Positions 1 to 10,496 of a stretch of 64,000 bases of DNA are shown piece by piece. Both the position numbers and the translations under genes were made by a program. Numbering within the stretch: position 1 is the first letter of the stretch; each line of letters starts with the position of its first letter. This DNA comes from Bubalus kerabau (taxonomy: Eukaryota; Chordata; Mammalia; Artiodactyla; Bovidae), in contig NC_073628.1 in the NCBI RefSeq assembly GCF_029407905.1, positions 88,842,501 to 88,906,500 of the forward strand, given 5' to 3'. Under the pieces are notes generated by a model. It did no database searches and was not told the origin of the DNA. It worked only from the letters and a program-made list of their open reading frames with translations.

Positions 1-101
1 CTTACCTGGGAAATCCCATGGACAGAGGAACTGGGCAGGCTACAGTCCATGGGGTTGCAAAGTCAGGCATGACTTAGCTACTGAACAACAACAACAACAC
101 A
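1..101 (+). mobile_element. Bov-tA SINE, 3' part (cut by window edge)
   Basis: The sequence matches the second half of the ruminant Bov-tA SINE: a 'cctgggaaatcccatggac' block, a 'ggctacagtccatgggg' block, and an ACAACAACAA tail. The tRNA-like head lies outside the window. It is non-coding and needs LINE machinery (BovB in ruminants) to move. Confidence 0.85.
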
Positions 102-247
102 ATTCCATACCATCTCCTGCTCTTAACCAATCTAGGTAAAACTAGAGAAAAATAGAGTTTGATTAGTTGTCTGATGCACACTATTTGAAATACATGGAAA
201 AAAATAGGCAATATTCTAGTGGGAAAAATAAAACAAAAGCATGAGAT

Positions 248-390
248 TTGGAGCCTGAAAATCATGGCTTGAATTTAGTGGTAATGTGACCTCAAATAAT
301 TAACTTAACCTCCCTGAATATCTATTTACTCATCAGGTAGAGCAAGAATGAGAGTCATAACAATGCTCATAAATGGGGTCATACTAACTT
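248..390 (+). repeat. MIR SINE remnant
   Basis: A degraded MIR core is visible: a 'ggagcctgaaaatcatggcttgaa' type head, the 'tgtgacctcaaataattaacttaacctc' core and a 'catcaggtagagcaagaatgag' region. This is an ancient mammalian SINE and is much more diverged than the Bov repeats. Confidence 0.6.
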
Positions 391-2040
391 CATATTGCAT
401 TTGTGTGAACTAGTTGCAAAGAAAATAAAAAGCCTCATATGATGCCTGTTACTGACAAACCAGATCAGCTTCCTTTTCTTCCTCCTGACACTTTTGTCCT
501 GCCCTTGTTTTCTCAAGACAAAAATGGGATTTGCGTTTTATCCCTCAGCAGACATCTTTTACAACTTCCATCTTCCAATGGATTAACAAGATATTTGTTA
601 AGCACACATTATGTAAAAAGCAGTCTTTTATGTGATGTGGAATGGCAAGGAAATATGGGCCTGAACTCAATGCATTTGCACATTACTATGCAAACTTATT
701 AAATAGCTTAATTTCATAGGAAGACAGTATTTATAAAAATTCTCTGAATTAAAGATATGAATAGTGTGTGGTCTTAAAGCTCCCAGGAGGTTTGCCCTCA
801 TTTCAACATGGTAAAATTAGGGAGACATATTTTGTTCTTTAACATTTGGACAAAAACCTATTTTTCTCCAACACAAAAATGTCCAAGATTGGATAGGCTT
901 ATGTATATGCAGAATCAATTGACATATGAGACAGCCATTTCACTGGAAAAATGAATAACTTACTCTTAGCTCCCACTGATTCTGTACATTGCATGGTTTC
1001 CATAGCTGCCAAGAAACTATGTGGATGGTCTGCGTTTTCCTCCAAGTCTTGTAGGCTCTAAGATTGCTTGGGTTATGGCCTGTTTTTCTGGCCAAGGGCA
1101 ACATGGTAATAATTATGGAATCCAGGTTTAATGTGAATGGGAGATTTGGGGTAAAGTTTACTCAATTTTCCCTCAAGAAATACACAGATTAAAATATTTT
1201 AAATTAGATTTTTGCTAAAGTTGGTGTATTTTAAATGGTAGATAATCTTTTTAAATGGCCATGTGCTGGATTAAGAATGTGTGTGAGATTTAGAAAGCTT
1301 GCCTGCCCATCCACAGAGGATATGTGAAGCATATGGGAGGAAATTGAAACTCAGTAGTCCTTGCAGAGTCCACTGGGTTCGGCCACTTGAGTGCTTTTCC
1401 TTAATTGGTCTGTAGTGTAGCCTTGTTATAACTCCCTCTGCATCACTCTCGGAGCAAGATCATTTATAAAAGGATGTGTGCTGTAGATGACTTTTATTTT
1501 AAGATGAAAAAGTTTTCCTTTCAGAGAAAGTCACTTTTGAGCTCATAATTCTCAAATGATACTGGAATTTTAACATAAATTTTGGATTTCTTTTTACAGA
1601 AGTCACATCCTTAGAGCAAAGAATTAAGTGGCAATGGATCTACCATTAATGAACATAGTAAAAAAAGCCCAAATTATAGATTAATTTCATAATCAATTTT
1701 CTTTTCATTGTATCATGAAATATTTGATGCAAAAAGAAAATGGTATGAATATATACACATGTGAAAATTTGCCAGTCTGTAAACTTGAGATTTGAGATCT
1801 GCAATTACTATGTAAATTATACCTAGAAAGTAAGCATCATGGAATATAATAAATATCCCAACTATTAAGTATTATAATTGAACAAAAATTCTATTCTCAA
1901 CACCCAACTTGAGCTACAACATTATCAGTACTGTGAAGAGTCTTTTCCTTGTTCTACATAAATGCATCCTTTTCTCTGCCTTCCCAGGTCTCTCTACTGG
2001 ATTCTATCTTTATTGTTTACTTTTAATTTTTTCTTATTTT
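391..2040. other. No recognised feature
   Basis: AT-rich intergenic sequence. An 87-codon plus-strand reading frame at 439-702 has no recognisable domain and looks like chance. I see no splice-flanked conserved exon, RNA gene or identifiable repeat. Confidence 0.4.
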
Positions 2041-2195
2041 AATACCATGTAATTATACCAAACGGCATGGTTTACTTTTGTCTGGTTTTGAACTTCATGT
2101 AAATGAAGTTGTCAAGCTCTTTAGCAACTTTTTTTTTTTCTCTCTTAACATTGTGCTTTGAAATTTATCCATGTTGATTTATAGAGATATTATCC
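2040..2195 (-). repeat. Possible old L1 3' fragment
   Basis: The order 'ttgtctggttttgaacttcatgtaaatg', a T-run with 'ctctcttaacattgtgctttgaaatttatccatgttg' resembles the reverse complement of old L1 3' regions (compare 53350-53500). It is short and diverged, so the family is uncertain. Confidence 0.4.
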
Positions 2196-3186
2196 CAGGA
2201 CTCAGAGAAAATGGAGTATTTCAATGCTGCATTGGATAAAGAAGCCAGAGATTACTTCTCCTGTGGTCTTATACTTGTCAGTAATTATGTAACCATTTCT
2301 TTTGGGGAGGGCAGGAGGAACTTGATTTCTTTTGCCTTTGACTTCTAATATTACATGACTAATTTGGGAAAGATGGCAGGAGAAAACAGCCATTGTGTAT
2401 GAATTAGCTAAATAATTGATCAGGAATGCTCTCAAAGGCTGTTACAAATTATCAGCTGCCTCTTTTATATTTAAAAATTACTTACAACTAAACCACATAT
2501 AAAGAAATGTGAGATGCAAATTATGAAATAATAGAAAATATGTATTGGTTTCTGCCACCAGTTCCTGGCACAGAACTACTGTGACTCTTGTAATTTCCTA
2601 ATTGACAAGAGTACTGTTAGCAACTTGTTCTAATATTAGCATTTTGTTCTAATATCTTGTCTTTGACACTGATTCCTGACACCCTTTAGAAATCCTTGGA
2701 ATTTCTTGGGTGATAGGGTGTCCTTTGTTCTAATGAGGCAACTCTGGGTGGGCTGCTGCATGGCTCCTAGATGAGAGATGGTCACCAGAAAGACCAGGCC
2801 ATGATTAGAAGCTTGGAATTTTCAGGCTTCCTACCCGCTTTCTTTTGAGAAGGGAAAAGGGCTGAAAATAGAGTCAGCGAGGCGTCAGGCCTTGGCCATG
2901 AAGCCTCCACAAAATTCCAAAAGTTTGCAGAACTTCCAGATTGGCGAAGAAATGTAAATGCTGGGAGTGACATGCCCAGAGAGGGCTTGGAAGCCCCGCA
3001 CATCTTCTCACATTCAGGTCCTACACATCTCTTCCATCTGGATGTTCATCTGTATCCTTTAGCACATCCTTTCACAGTAAACTGGTAAATGTAAGGAAAT
3101 GTTTCCCTGAGTTCTATGAGCTCCTTTAACAAATTCAAGAACCAGAAAAGGGCATCATGGAGACCCCCAGTTTATAGCTACGTAGG
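2196..3186. other. No recognised feature
   Basis: No repeat family or coding exon recognised. Minus-strand frames at 2202-2435 and 2782-3003 have no family features. The segment around 2760-3010 is somewhat more GC-rich than its surroundings. Confidence 0.4.
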
Positions 3187-3193
3187 ACAGAAG

Positions 3194-3289
3194 CTCCAGG
3201 AGTTGGTGATGGATGGGGAAGCCTGGCGTGCTGCAGTCCATGGGGTCTCAAAGAGTCGAACATGACTGAGTGATCGAACTGAACTGAAC
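3194..3289 (+). mobile_element. BovB LINE, short 3' end
   Basis: About 96 bp of the BovB 3' terminus, from 'ctccaggagttggtgatgg' to the 'ctgaactgaac' tail. It is flanked by the direct repeat ACAGAAG (3187-3193 and 3290-3296), so this looks like an independent, heavily 5'-truncated insertion rather than a leftover of a longer copy. Confidence 0.85.
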
Positions 3290-3296
3290 ACAGAAG

Positions 3297-3640
3297 TTAT
3301 GGATAACCTGGGGACCTACCACTTGTGACTGGCATCTAACTTGAGATATAGTGTAGTGCTGAGCCATGTTGGGGCCTGAGGCAGAAGGAAAAATCAGTAA
3401 CGCTGATCGGTCTTCATCTAAAGTGTTGAAATTTTATTCAAGATGCATTCGAAGGGACATTAATTTTGCTTTTTAAAATATTATTCATCAAAATATTTAA
3501 TATAAAATATTAATAATAAATATTATTTATCATTATCCCTTACATTTTAAGCTTCAGGCCAGTGCCTCACTTGCCTCACCCTAGTCCTGACTCTTTGGGA
3601 CTCAATGCCATGTTGACGGTATTTAAAATTAAAATGACAG
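3297..3640. repeat. AT-rich stretch, otherwise unassigned
   Basis: The part at 3470-3535 is almost pure A/T with small palindromic pieces ('aatattaataataaatatt'). No family assigned to the rest. Confidence 0.45.
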
Positions 3641-4480
3641 AGGGAAGGTGGGTAGAGAAGTCAGAAAGAGAATACTCAGCAAAGGAGCCGGTAGGGTCAG
3701 GGCCAGTGAGTTGGAAAGAAAACAGGGAGAAGATGTCACAGGAGGTTCAAGGTGTTCAGTGTTTACCGAGGAGATAGTCGTCAACTGGGTCTAATGCCCA
3801 GGCGAGAGCCAGTGACTGGCCACAGAGGACTGGCGGACCAGGGGCTTTGTTTGGGTGGGGTTCTGGAGTGACATAGGAAAATTCATTCAGAGAGTTGGGG
3901 TGGGCTGAGGAGAAATTAGAAGGTGAAGAACACAAGCGTCATCAACAATTTCAAGGAACATTTTTCTCAAAGGGAGCAGATAAATAAGAGTGGTAGCTTG
4001 AAGGGGAAACACAATCCACAGAGGGCTTTTTCTTTAAAGATAGGTGATGAGAAGGCCTATTTACATGCCAGTAGGAGCGATCTCATGCGAAGAGTTGACT
4101 CATTGGAAAAGACTGATGCTGGGAGAGACTGGGGGCAGGAGGAGAAGGGGATGACAGAGGATGAGATGGCTGGATGGCATCACTGACTCGATGGATGTAA
4201 GTCTGAGTGACCTCCGGGAGTTGGTGATAGATAGGGAGGCCTGGCGTGCTGCGATCCATGGAGTCACAAAGAGTCCGACACGACTGAGCGACTGAACTGA
4301 ACTGAACTGAACTGAGGAGTGATCCGGTAACAAGAAGACACTGATGGTGCAGGAGAGAGGGAGAGGTTTGTCTGAGAAGCCTCCTGGGACAGACAGAGGT
4401 GTGTGTGCTGAGCACACATCAGGGAGTTGACCTGGAAAGGACAAGACGTTTACTTCTCTGGGACGGGAGAAAAGTCAGAA
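3641..4480. repeat. Ancient interspersed repeat, unassigned family, split by BovB
   Basis: The sequence has the texture of an old purine-rich mammalian repeat: 'gggagaagatgtcacagg', 'gtcgtcaactgggtctaatgc', 'gggagcagataaataag', and 'gatggtgcaggagagaggg' to the right of the BovB insertion. I recognise the style but cannot name the family. Two small frames inside (3562-3777, 3923-4186) are not supported as genes. Confidence 0.35.
4083..4314 (+). mobile_element. BovB LINE, 3' end
   Basis: This copy covers the C-terminal codons of BovB ORF2 and the 3' UTR, ending in an (ACTGA)n tail. The TSD is AGGAGCGATC (4073-4082) versus AGGAGTGATC (4315-4324), one mismatch. The coding part is a short decayed piece after the RT domain, so no enzyme can be made. 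Confidence 0.92.
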
Positions 4481-5182
4481 TATGTGGCTACAGATGAGGT
4501 GGCTTGCCAAGTTATTAAGAATGTGAGGCTCTTCGGGTGTGATTGTCTCTGTGCTCTCGAAGATGTCTGAGGTGAGTCATCAGTTGGGAATGGGGGAAGG
4601 GCCTGGGAGATTTAAAGAGAAAGGAAAACATGTGAAGTGCTCATTTTGGATAGTGAGGAAGTGGGTTTCTCTGGGCAGGATAACAGGCTGTGTCTTAGCC
4701 ATCTACTTTATAGAGCTCATCAAATTCAGCTATACTTCTGGTTATTCCAGATAAATAATATGTCTTCATCTCTTCAAATAATAACAATTTACCATTTTCT
4801 CTTTTCTGTTTCATGACTTGTGACCTTGGAGAGAACGTCTAGAGGAAGGTGATGGTGGACATCTTTGCTTTCCTTCTCATTTTAATAGATATTATCTTTT
4901 CATCTTATGTTGCTAATTATGATATCATCTCTTGTTTAGAAATATATTTTATTTATTAAGAAATAATAATATCATTCTACAGCTAATGTATTAAAATGTT
5001 TCAGTAGAAATGATTGATTGTTGAATGTCCATTAATTTCTGACAATTACATAAAAGATTTTTCTTTTCTTGTTTTAAAGATTTAATGTTAGTGTTTCAGA
5101 CCCCAGTGGGTGACTTCTCTTTATCTCCTTCATGCTTTCCAGCTTAAATTTGACTTTGATTAGACTTACCTAATATCTGTTT
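4481..5182. other. No recognised feature
   Basis: Partly AT-rich (4860-5060). A 71-codon frame at 4539-4754 has no recognisable domain. Confidence 0.4.
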
Positions 5183-5390
5183 GGGCTTCCCTGGTAGCTC
5201 AGCACTAAAGAATATATCTACAGTGCAAGAGATTTGGGTTTGATCCCTAGGTCAGGAAGATCCCCTGGAGAAGAAAATGGCATCTCACTCCAGTATTCTT
5301 GCCTGGGAAATCCCATGGACAGAGGATTCTGGCAGGCTACAGTGCAGAGGACTGCAAGAGTCGGACATGGTTTAGTGCCTAAATAACAAC
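5183..5390 (+). mobile_element. Bov-tA SINE
   Basis: A full-length copy, with the tRNA-Glu-type head 'gggcttccctggtagctcag', the B-box-like 'gggtttgatccctagg', the BovA body and an AACAAC tail. It is moderately diverged, and no clean TSD was found. Confidence 0.92.
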
Positions 5391-5662
5391 ATCTAGTTAG
5401 GAGCTTCTCTTAACTATTCCCCATTCCAGCCCTATCTTAGCACCTATCACATTGTCTTATTAATTTATCTTTCTTGATAGACTTAAACTACCTCAAGAAT
5501 TTATTTATTAATACCATCATTTCATCAGCTCCTAACATAATGCTTGTTGGATGAATTAATGCTGTAGTCATGTGTGTGCTAGTTCTCCTCGCTGTCAATC
5601 CTCCAATTATACTTGCCCTAACTTTGGGGCAAGGCATGTTCTTTTATCAATATTAACAATAA

Positions 5663-5788
5663 TTGTTGTTCAGTTGCTCAGTCGTGTCCAATTCTTTGAG
5701 ACCCTACAGACTGTAGCCCACCAGGCTCCTCTGTCCATGAGATGTTGCAGGCAAGAATACTGGAGTGGGTTGCCATTTCCTTCTCCAG
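5663..5788 (-). mobile_element. Bov-tA/BovA SINE, 3' part
   Basis: Reverse-complement BovA body beginning 'tgttgttcagttgctcag' and ending 'ccttctccag'; the tRNA head is missing. It is flanked by TTAACAATAA on both sides (5653-5662 and 5789-5798), so it inserted as a 5'-truncated copy. Confidence 0.88.
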
Positions 5789-5799
5789 TTAACAATAAT

Positions 5800-5980
5800 A
5801 ACCACCAGTGTAACAAATGCATAGTATTTATCATCTCATCCATTCATTATAAAAAGTTTATAGAGGTAAGTACTATTATTATCCCCATTTTATAGATGTA
5901 GGAAATAGAGACCTAAAAAAGCTGAGTTGTCCAATTTCAATATGACCCAGAATCCACTATATATACGCTTCTGACTACTA
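5800..5980 (-). repeat. MIR SINE remnant
   Basis: The antisense MIR core 'actattattatccccattttatagatg', followed by a degraded 'gaaatagagacc...gctgag' stretch, is clear. It sits directly beside the BovA insertion, which landed in or at the edge of it. Confidence 0.75.
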
Positions 5981-6012
5981 TATTCTCTTGCTTTCTTTTA
6001 TTTATATCCACC

Positions 6013-6233
6013 TGCGTGCTCAGTCACTTCAGTCATATCTGACTACGTGCGGCTGTATGGACTGTAGCCTGATAGCCTCCTCTGTTCATGGGATTCTCCA
6101 AGGCAAGAATACTGGAGTGGGTTGCCATGCCCTCCTCCAGGGGATCTTTCCACCCAGAGGTAGAATCTGTGGTATCTCCTGAGTCTTCTGCATCGCAGGT
6201 AGATTCTTTACCATTGAGCTAACCGGGAAGTCC
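6013..6233 (-). mobile_element. Bov-tA SINE
   Basis: A nearly complete antisense copy from 'tgcgtgctcagtcacttcag' to the complement of the head, 'accgggaagtcc'. An imperfect flank match (tttatatcc / tttataccc) may be a degraded TSD. An internal stretch around 6175-6190 ('tcctgagtcttctgc') departs from the usual SINE. Confidence 0.88.
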
Positions 6234-6669
6234 ATTTATACCCCCCATCTCCCTCTTTATTGTGTTCTCTACAATTTTTGAGACAATAGCTTAGGGAGAG
6301 TTGGAACATGATTGCTATTAAAACATGAATTAGATGGTAAGATGGGCACCTGACTTGTGGGAACTCTATGTCATTGAAATACGGTTAATAATATGGACAT
6401 TTGCTGGATCAAAAACTCTGCAGTACATTGTGTTCTCATTTCTTAAAAAAATCTTTCTCTTGCCTCTACTGCATGTTATTTACCTTTCTGTCTTGGCCTT
6501 GATGTCTTCTAGCACAAACAAACATTTTCCTTAAAGAATCGTAGATAAAGCATTTGTCTACACTTCTCCTGTAAATGGACATGTTGATGTCACAATTTGC
6601 TGTGATGTGTTTGGAATTGCTCTGTGAGATTGTTACTAAACTGGATAATAATCTCATTAGACATCGCAT

Positions 6670-6708
6670 TACAGGGACACAACTAAGCAACTGAACGACA
6701 ACAACAAA
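6670..6708 (+). mobile_element. Bov-tA SINE tail fragment
   Basis: Only the terminal 'acacaactaagcaactgaac' and ACAACAACAA tail remains, abutting a MIR. It may be an extreme 5'-truncated insertion. Confidence 0.55.
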
Positions 6709-6710
6709 TA

Positions 6711-6950
6711 CTTAGCATATATTGAACATTTACTCTGAGCCAGTAACAGTGCTAAGATCTGTTATGTATTAACTCATTTCTTTTTTAAAACAATCCCATG
6801 AACTAAGTACAATGACCATCAACCTTCTTTAGATGAGTAACCTGAGAGATGCAGTGAATAGATCTTTTAACCAATACTATAGAGCCAATAAGTCACAGCC
6901 TGAATTAAACTCACAAAGTCTGAGTTCTTCAGCAGATTCTACTACCTCCC
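6711..6950 (-). repeat. MIR SINE, nearly full length
   Basis: Antisense MIR with most blocks in order: 'tgaacatttactctgagccag', 'gtgctaagatctgttatg', 'caatcccatgaactaagtac', 'gatgagtaacctgagagatg' and the '...gagccaataagtcacagcctgaatt' region. It is an old mammalian repeat. Confidence 0.8.
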
Positions 6951-7900
6951 TTGTTATAACCTGTCCCTATTGTCACTGGAAAAATTAGTGTGCTAGACAG
7001 TTATGGAAAATTTGGGAGTAGACCCATCTGTAAATGACTTATTCATTTTTTGGTGTGTTTCTCATATTATTTAATCCCTCTAAAATTGTGTACACCCACT
7101 CATAATAGCCTGAAGTGGCCCATACTTTCCTGCAGTGACAATATCTGTTTATTTTTTTCAAATGCTGCTGGCATGCAGCTTTCCTCTTTTAGACATTATT
7201 AAGTCAGCATTCTGTACCATACCATTTCCTCAAATTGACCTGGCCCTTCTGATAACCTGGCAGTTTGAAGTATATACTTGGAGTCAGAAAAAATATTTCC
7301 CAACTTCAACTGGCAGAGAGTGAAAAGCTGCTTATCTTCTGTTTTCTCAGTGGTGTTCACCATTAACAATAGGCCCAGTAACAGAAGAACCATAGGTATG
7401 GTAAGTGTTTCATGACTTCTGAATACCGAGGAAGGAAATTGCTTCATAGAGAGGAAAGCATTTGTCTTTAATCTCAAACGGGACAAATTTTCTGTGCTCT
7501 CCTTAGATATTTTGACTCTTGTTCAGTATCTTTTAAGTTGTTTTTCAGTGGTGATTGTCCTTTCCACCATCGGCAAATGATTTCATATTTTCCCATTTGT
7601 GGGAATTTGGCCAACTTTCTTAGTCTTTATAGGTATTGTACTGAATTTTTTTCTCTCCATCCCTGAAGAAATTTGTGTGCTCAAATAACCAAGGATCTTA
7701 TTTCCTAGAATAAGTAAGCTGGTCAGTATCTCATACTCTCTTGTTCCCCTCTTCTTGGAATGCTTTCTTGATCACCTGAGCCCCAAGTGATCATATCCTT
7801 TTATGAGCACTTGGATATTTGTTTCCCCTCAACGGTTCCCAGATGTCCTTTCTAGGACACACTCTCTCAGAATCAATTTGGTCTCTTATGAAAACTATAG
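6951..7900. other. No recognised feature
   Basis: No repeat or coding family recognised. Overlapping small frames on both strands (7135-7323 plus, 7199-7486 minus) show no domain signature. Confidence 0.4.
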
Positions 7901-7904
7901 ATTG

Positions 7905-8005
7905 TCAGGTCATATCCCAGATCTATGGAATCAGATTCTCTAAGTTTGACTCAATAATTTATATTTTTAGTAGACTCTCCAGGTGAGCCATTTTGATATA
8001 AAGCA
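7905..8005. repeat. Possible MER5-like hAT remnant
   Basis: The pattern 'atggaatcagattctctaag', 'tcaataatttatatttttag', 'actctccaggtgagccat' resembles the common MER5-type non-autonomous hAT transposon. It is short and diverged. Confidence 0.4.
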
Positions 8006-8307
8006 TCCTGCCCTCTGACTACTATCACTTAACCACTCTGCCCACATTCTCTAGAATCCCTGCCCCGGACATCTCTCAAGCATGGGGACCTCCAGTCCAT
8101 TGACACCACTGCTTTTTCCCCATCTCTCTCTCCTCACATCTTTACTCCACATCTTGCCCTGTGAGACACCACAGCTTAGCCAAATCAATTCCTGACATCT
8201 GTTCTCTATTCCTTTGTCTCTTTGTCCCTCCCTTTCTCAAATAATGAGAATTTGGAAAATTGCCAATTCTGATTTTGTATAACTATCCACCCACCCTGTG
8301 GTGTAAC

Positions 8308-8546
8308 TGTTGTTGTTGTTGTTTAGTCACTAAGTCATGTCCAACTCTTTGTAATATCATGCACTGTAGCCTGCCAGTTTCCTCTGGGAGCCTGGAAATC
8401 CATGGGATTTCCATGGGATTTCCCTGTCAAGAACACTGGAGTGAGTTGCCATTTCCTCTTCCAGGGGATCTTCCCAGCCCAAGGATTGAATCCACATCTC
8501 CTGCATTGACGGGTGGATTCTTTACCACTGAGCCACCAGGGAAACT
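8308..8546 (-). mobile_element. Bov-tA SINE with internal duplication
   Basis: A full antisense copy from the (TGT)n-TTTAGTCAC tail complement to 'gagccaccagggaaact'. It contains a local tandem duplication of 'ccatgggatttccatgggat' type around 8400-8425, which makes it longer than usual. Confidence 0.92.
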
Positions 8547-9260
8547 TGAACAGCTAAAGATTTCAGAAGAAAATTAAAAAGTTTTAATTTATTATCATAC
8601 ATTTCATAAAGATATTCAATGCTGTCAAGAAAATCCTAGCATACCTTCCCCGTCCAACTTTTCGTAATTTTTTTTATCTGAGTCTCTAAGCCTCTCCCTC
8701 AGTTCTCAAAATAGAAGTACTCAAATGTTAATCCTGCATCTTGCCACCAAATAGTCCAGCAGCTCACCAGCATCTGTGCCCTTTGCTTTGCTTTTAAACC
8801 CGTTGCGCTGGAAAATGCATCCTATTTCTACCGAAAGCCAGCCTCTTCATTTGTACTTTGAATCCTACTTACCTTCCATTCTCAAGAATTCTATTCTCCA
8901 ATTTACCCCACAGTTCCCCTTCTGCAATATTATGTTTTTCCTTTCTTCTTGATCATTTCTATTATTAGATAAACACACCTTCATATCTTCCTTTTTTTTT
9001 AAAGAAAAAAAAGACTGAATCCATATGTTTCTCCACCTACCACCCATTTTTTTTCTGCTCATTTTACAGTAAAACTTTTTGTGAGATTTGACTGTCAGCT
9101 GTCTTATCTTTTTCATAGCCCTGTCTCATTTCATCCCAATCGAGCTGTTGATCCCAATCACCGTTTCATTGAAATTTCATCTAACAAGGTATCTAATAAT
9201 TATGTTCTATCTAAACAGACTCCACTGTCAAATCTTTGTTCTTCCCTTTATTCTGTATCT
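8547..9260. other. No recognised feature
   Basis: Short A and T runs near 8993-9012. No element or exon recognised. Confidence 0.4.
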
Positions 9261-9272
9261 AATTTGGCTAAT

Positions 9273-9406
9273 GCTGCTGCTGCTGCTGCTAAGTCGCTTC
9301 AGTCGTGTCCGACTCTGTGTGACCCCATAGACAGCAGCCCACCAGGCTCCCCCGTCCCTGGGATTCTCCAGGCAAGAACACTGGAGTGGTTGCCATGTCC
9401 TTCTCC
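9273..9406 (-). mobile_element. Bov-A SINE, single unit of Bov-A2 type
   Basis: Begins with the (TGC)n stretch and 'taagtcgcttcagtcgtgtc' typical of the Bov-A2 end. Only one of the two usual BovA units is present. It is flanked by an imperfect TSD, AATTTGGCTAAT (9261-9272) versus AATCTGACTAAT (9407-9418). The reading frames over it on both strands are not genes. Confidence 0.88.
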
Positions 9407-9649
9407 AATCTGACTAATAGCCTCTGCAAAATATCCAGAAAAGGAGAGGGGAGACCCATGGACTGTCTGAGGGGAAGAGGACTCAGGAATCCTGATGTGG
9501 GCATAGGTCTGTGGTGGGGTTAATAAATGTCCAGGAGGCCAGTGTTCTCTAGAAAGGAGAGTGGGCAAGGGGGCAGTTGTAGAACATAAGTCAGAGTTGT
9601 AACCCACAAGTGAGAAATAGAAAATGTAGGACATTGTCAGTTATGTTGA

Positions 9650-10060
9650 GAACACTGGCTTTTAATCTGAGTCAGATAGAAAAGTATTAGAAGATTTTGA
9701 GCAGAAATGACTAATATTTTAACAGGATCATGGTGGGGCCTCTATATAAAGAATAACCTGCAAGGGGCGAGGACATATTCTAGGAGATCAATTAGAAGAT
9801 TGTTGCAATAATCCCCCTGAGAGATGCAGGTGGCTTGGATCGGAGTAGTAGTAGTGGAGGTGGTGAATGGTGGTCAGATGCTGGGTACATTTTGAAGGTG
9901 GAGTCATCGGGATTTGGTTACAGATTGAATGAAGGGTATAAAAGAAAGGGAGGAGTCAAAGATAGCTCCAACATGTTTGGTCTGAGTAATTATAATCAAC
10001 TGTAATGGGGAAGATGCAGAAAGAGCAGCTGATTAGGGGAGAGCAGCAGTTAAATTTCAA
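9650..10060 (-). repeat. L2 LINE fragment
   Basis: The antisense of the L2 3' coding region is recognisable: 'attgttgcaataatccccctgagagatgcaggtggcttgga', the 'ggatttggttacagattgaatg' block, and 'gaggagtcaaagatagctcc'. Frame disruptions preclude function. Confidence 0.65.
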
Positions 10061-10322
10061 TTGTATTATTTCAGGAATACATAACTGTCCAACTCTTTGA
10101 TTAAATTGTGATCTCAGTGACACCTTGGTTACAGCCTTTGTGGGTCTCTGTAGCAGGAGACCTAGCTAATCTGTGCCCAGATTCATGGCTCACAGAAACT
10201 GTAAAATAATAAATGGTATTGTTTGAAATCACTAAATTTTGTAATATTGTTAACAGTCATAGATAATCAATCCCATGATAGTATGCTGTGATTGGTTTGG
10301 TTTCCAAAGTATTCATTGTTTT

Positions 10323-10483
10323 GACTAAGCCCTCCAGGTTCCTCTGCCCATGGAATTCACCAGGCAAGAATCCTGGAGTGGGTTGCCATTTCTTTATCCA
10401 GGGCATCGTTCCGACCCAGGAACTGAACCCTGGTCCCTACATTGAAGGCAGATTCTTTACCATCTGAGCCAACAGGGAAGCCC
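10323..10483 (-). mobile_element. Bov-tA SINE, 3'-lacking copy
   Basis: Antisense Bov-tA from the middle of BovA to the tRNA-type head ('gagccaacagggaagccc'). The terminal BovA end with its CAACAA tail is missing, although a TSD, TATTCATTGTTTT (10310-10322) / TATTCATTATTTT (10484-10496), brackets it. This fits priming inside the SINE RNA or a deletion at the tail. Confidence 0.88.
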
Positions 10484-10496
10484 TATTCATTATTTT

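Noticed and set aside
5183..5230. tRNA-like A and B boxes in the heads of Bov-tA copies
   Set aside because: They lie in dispersed SINEs with tails and TSDs and cannot fold into a normal tRNA; they are tRNA-derived SINE promoters, not tRNA genes.
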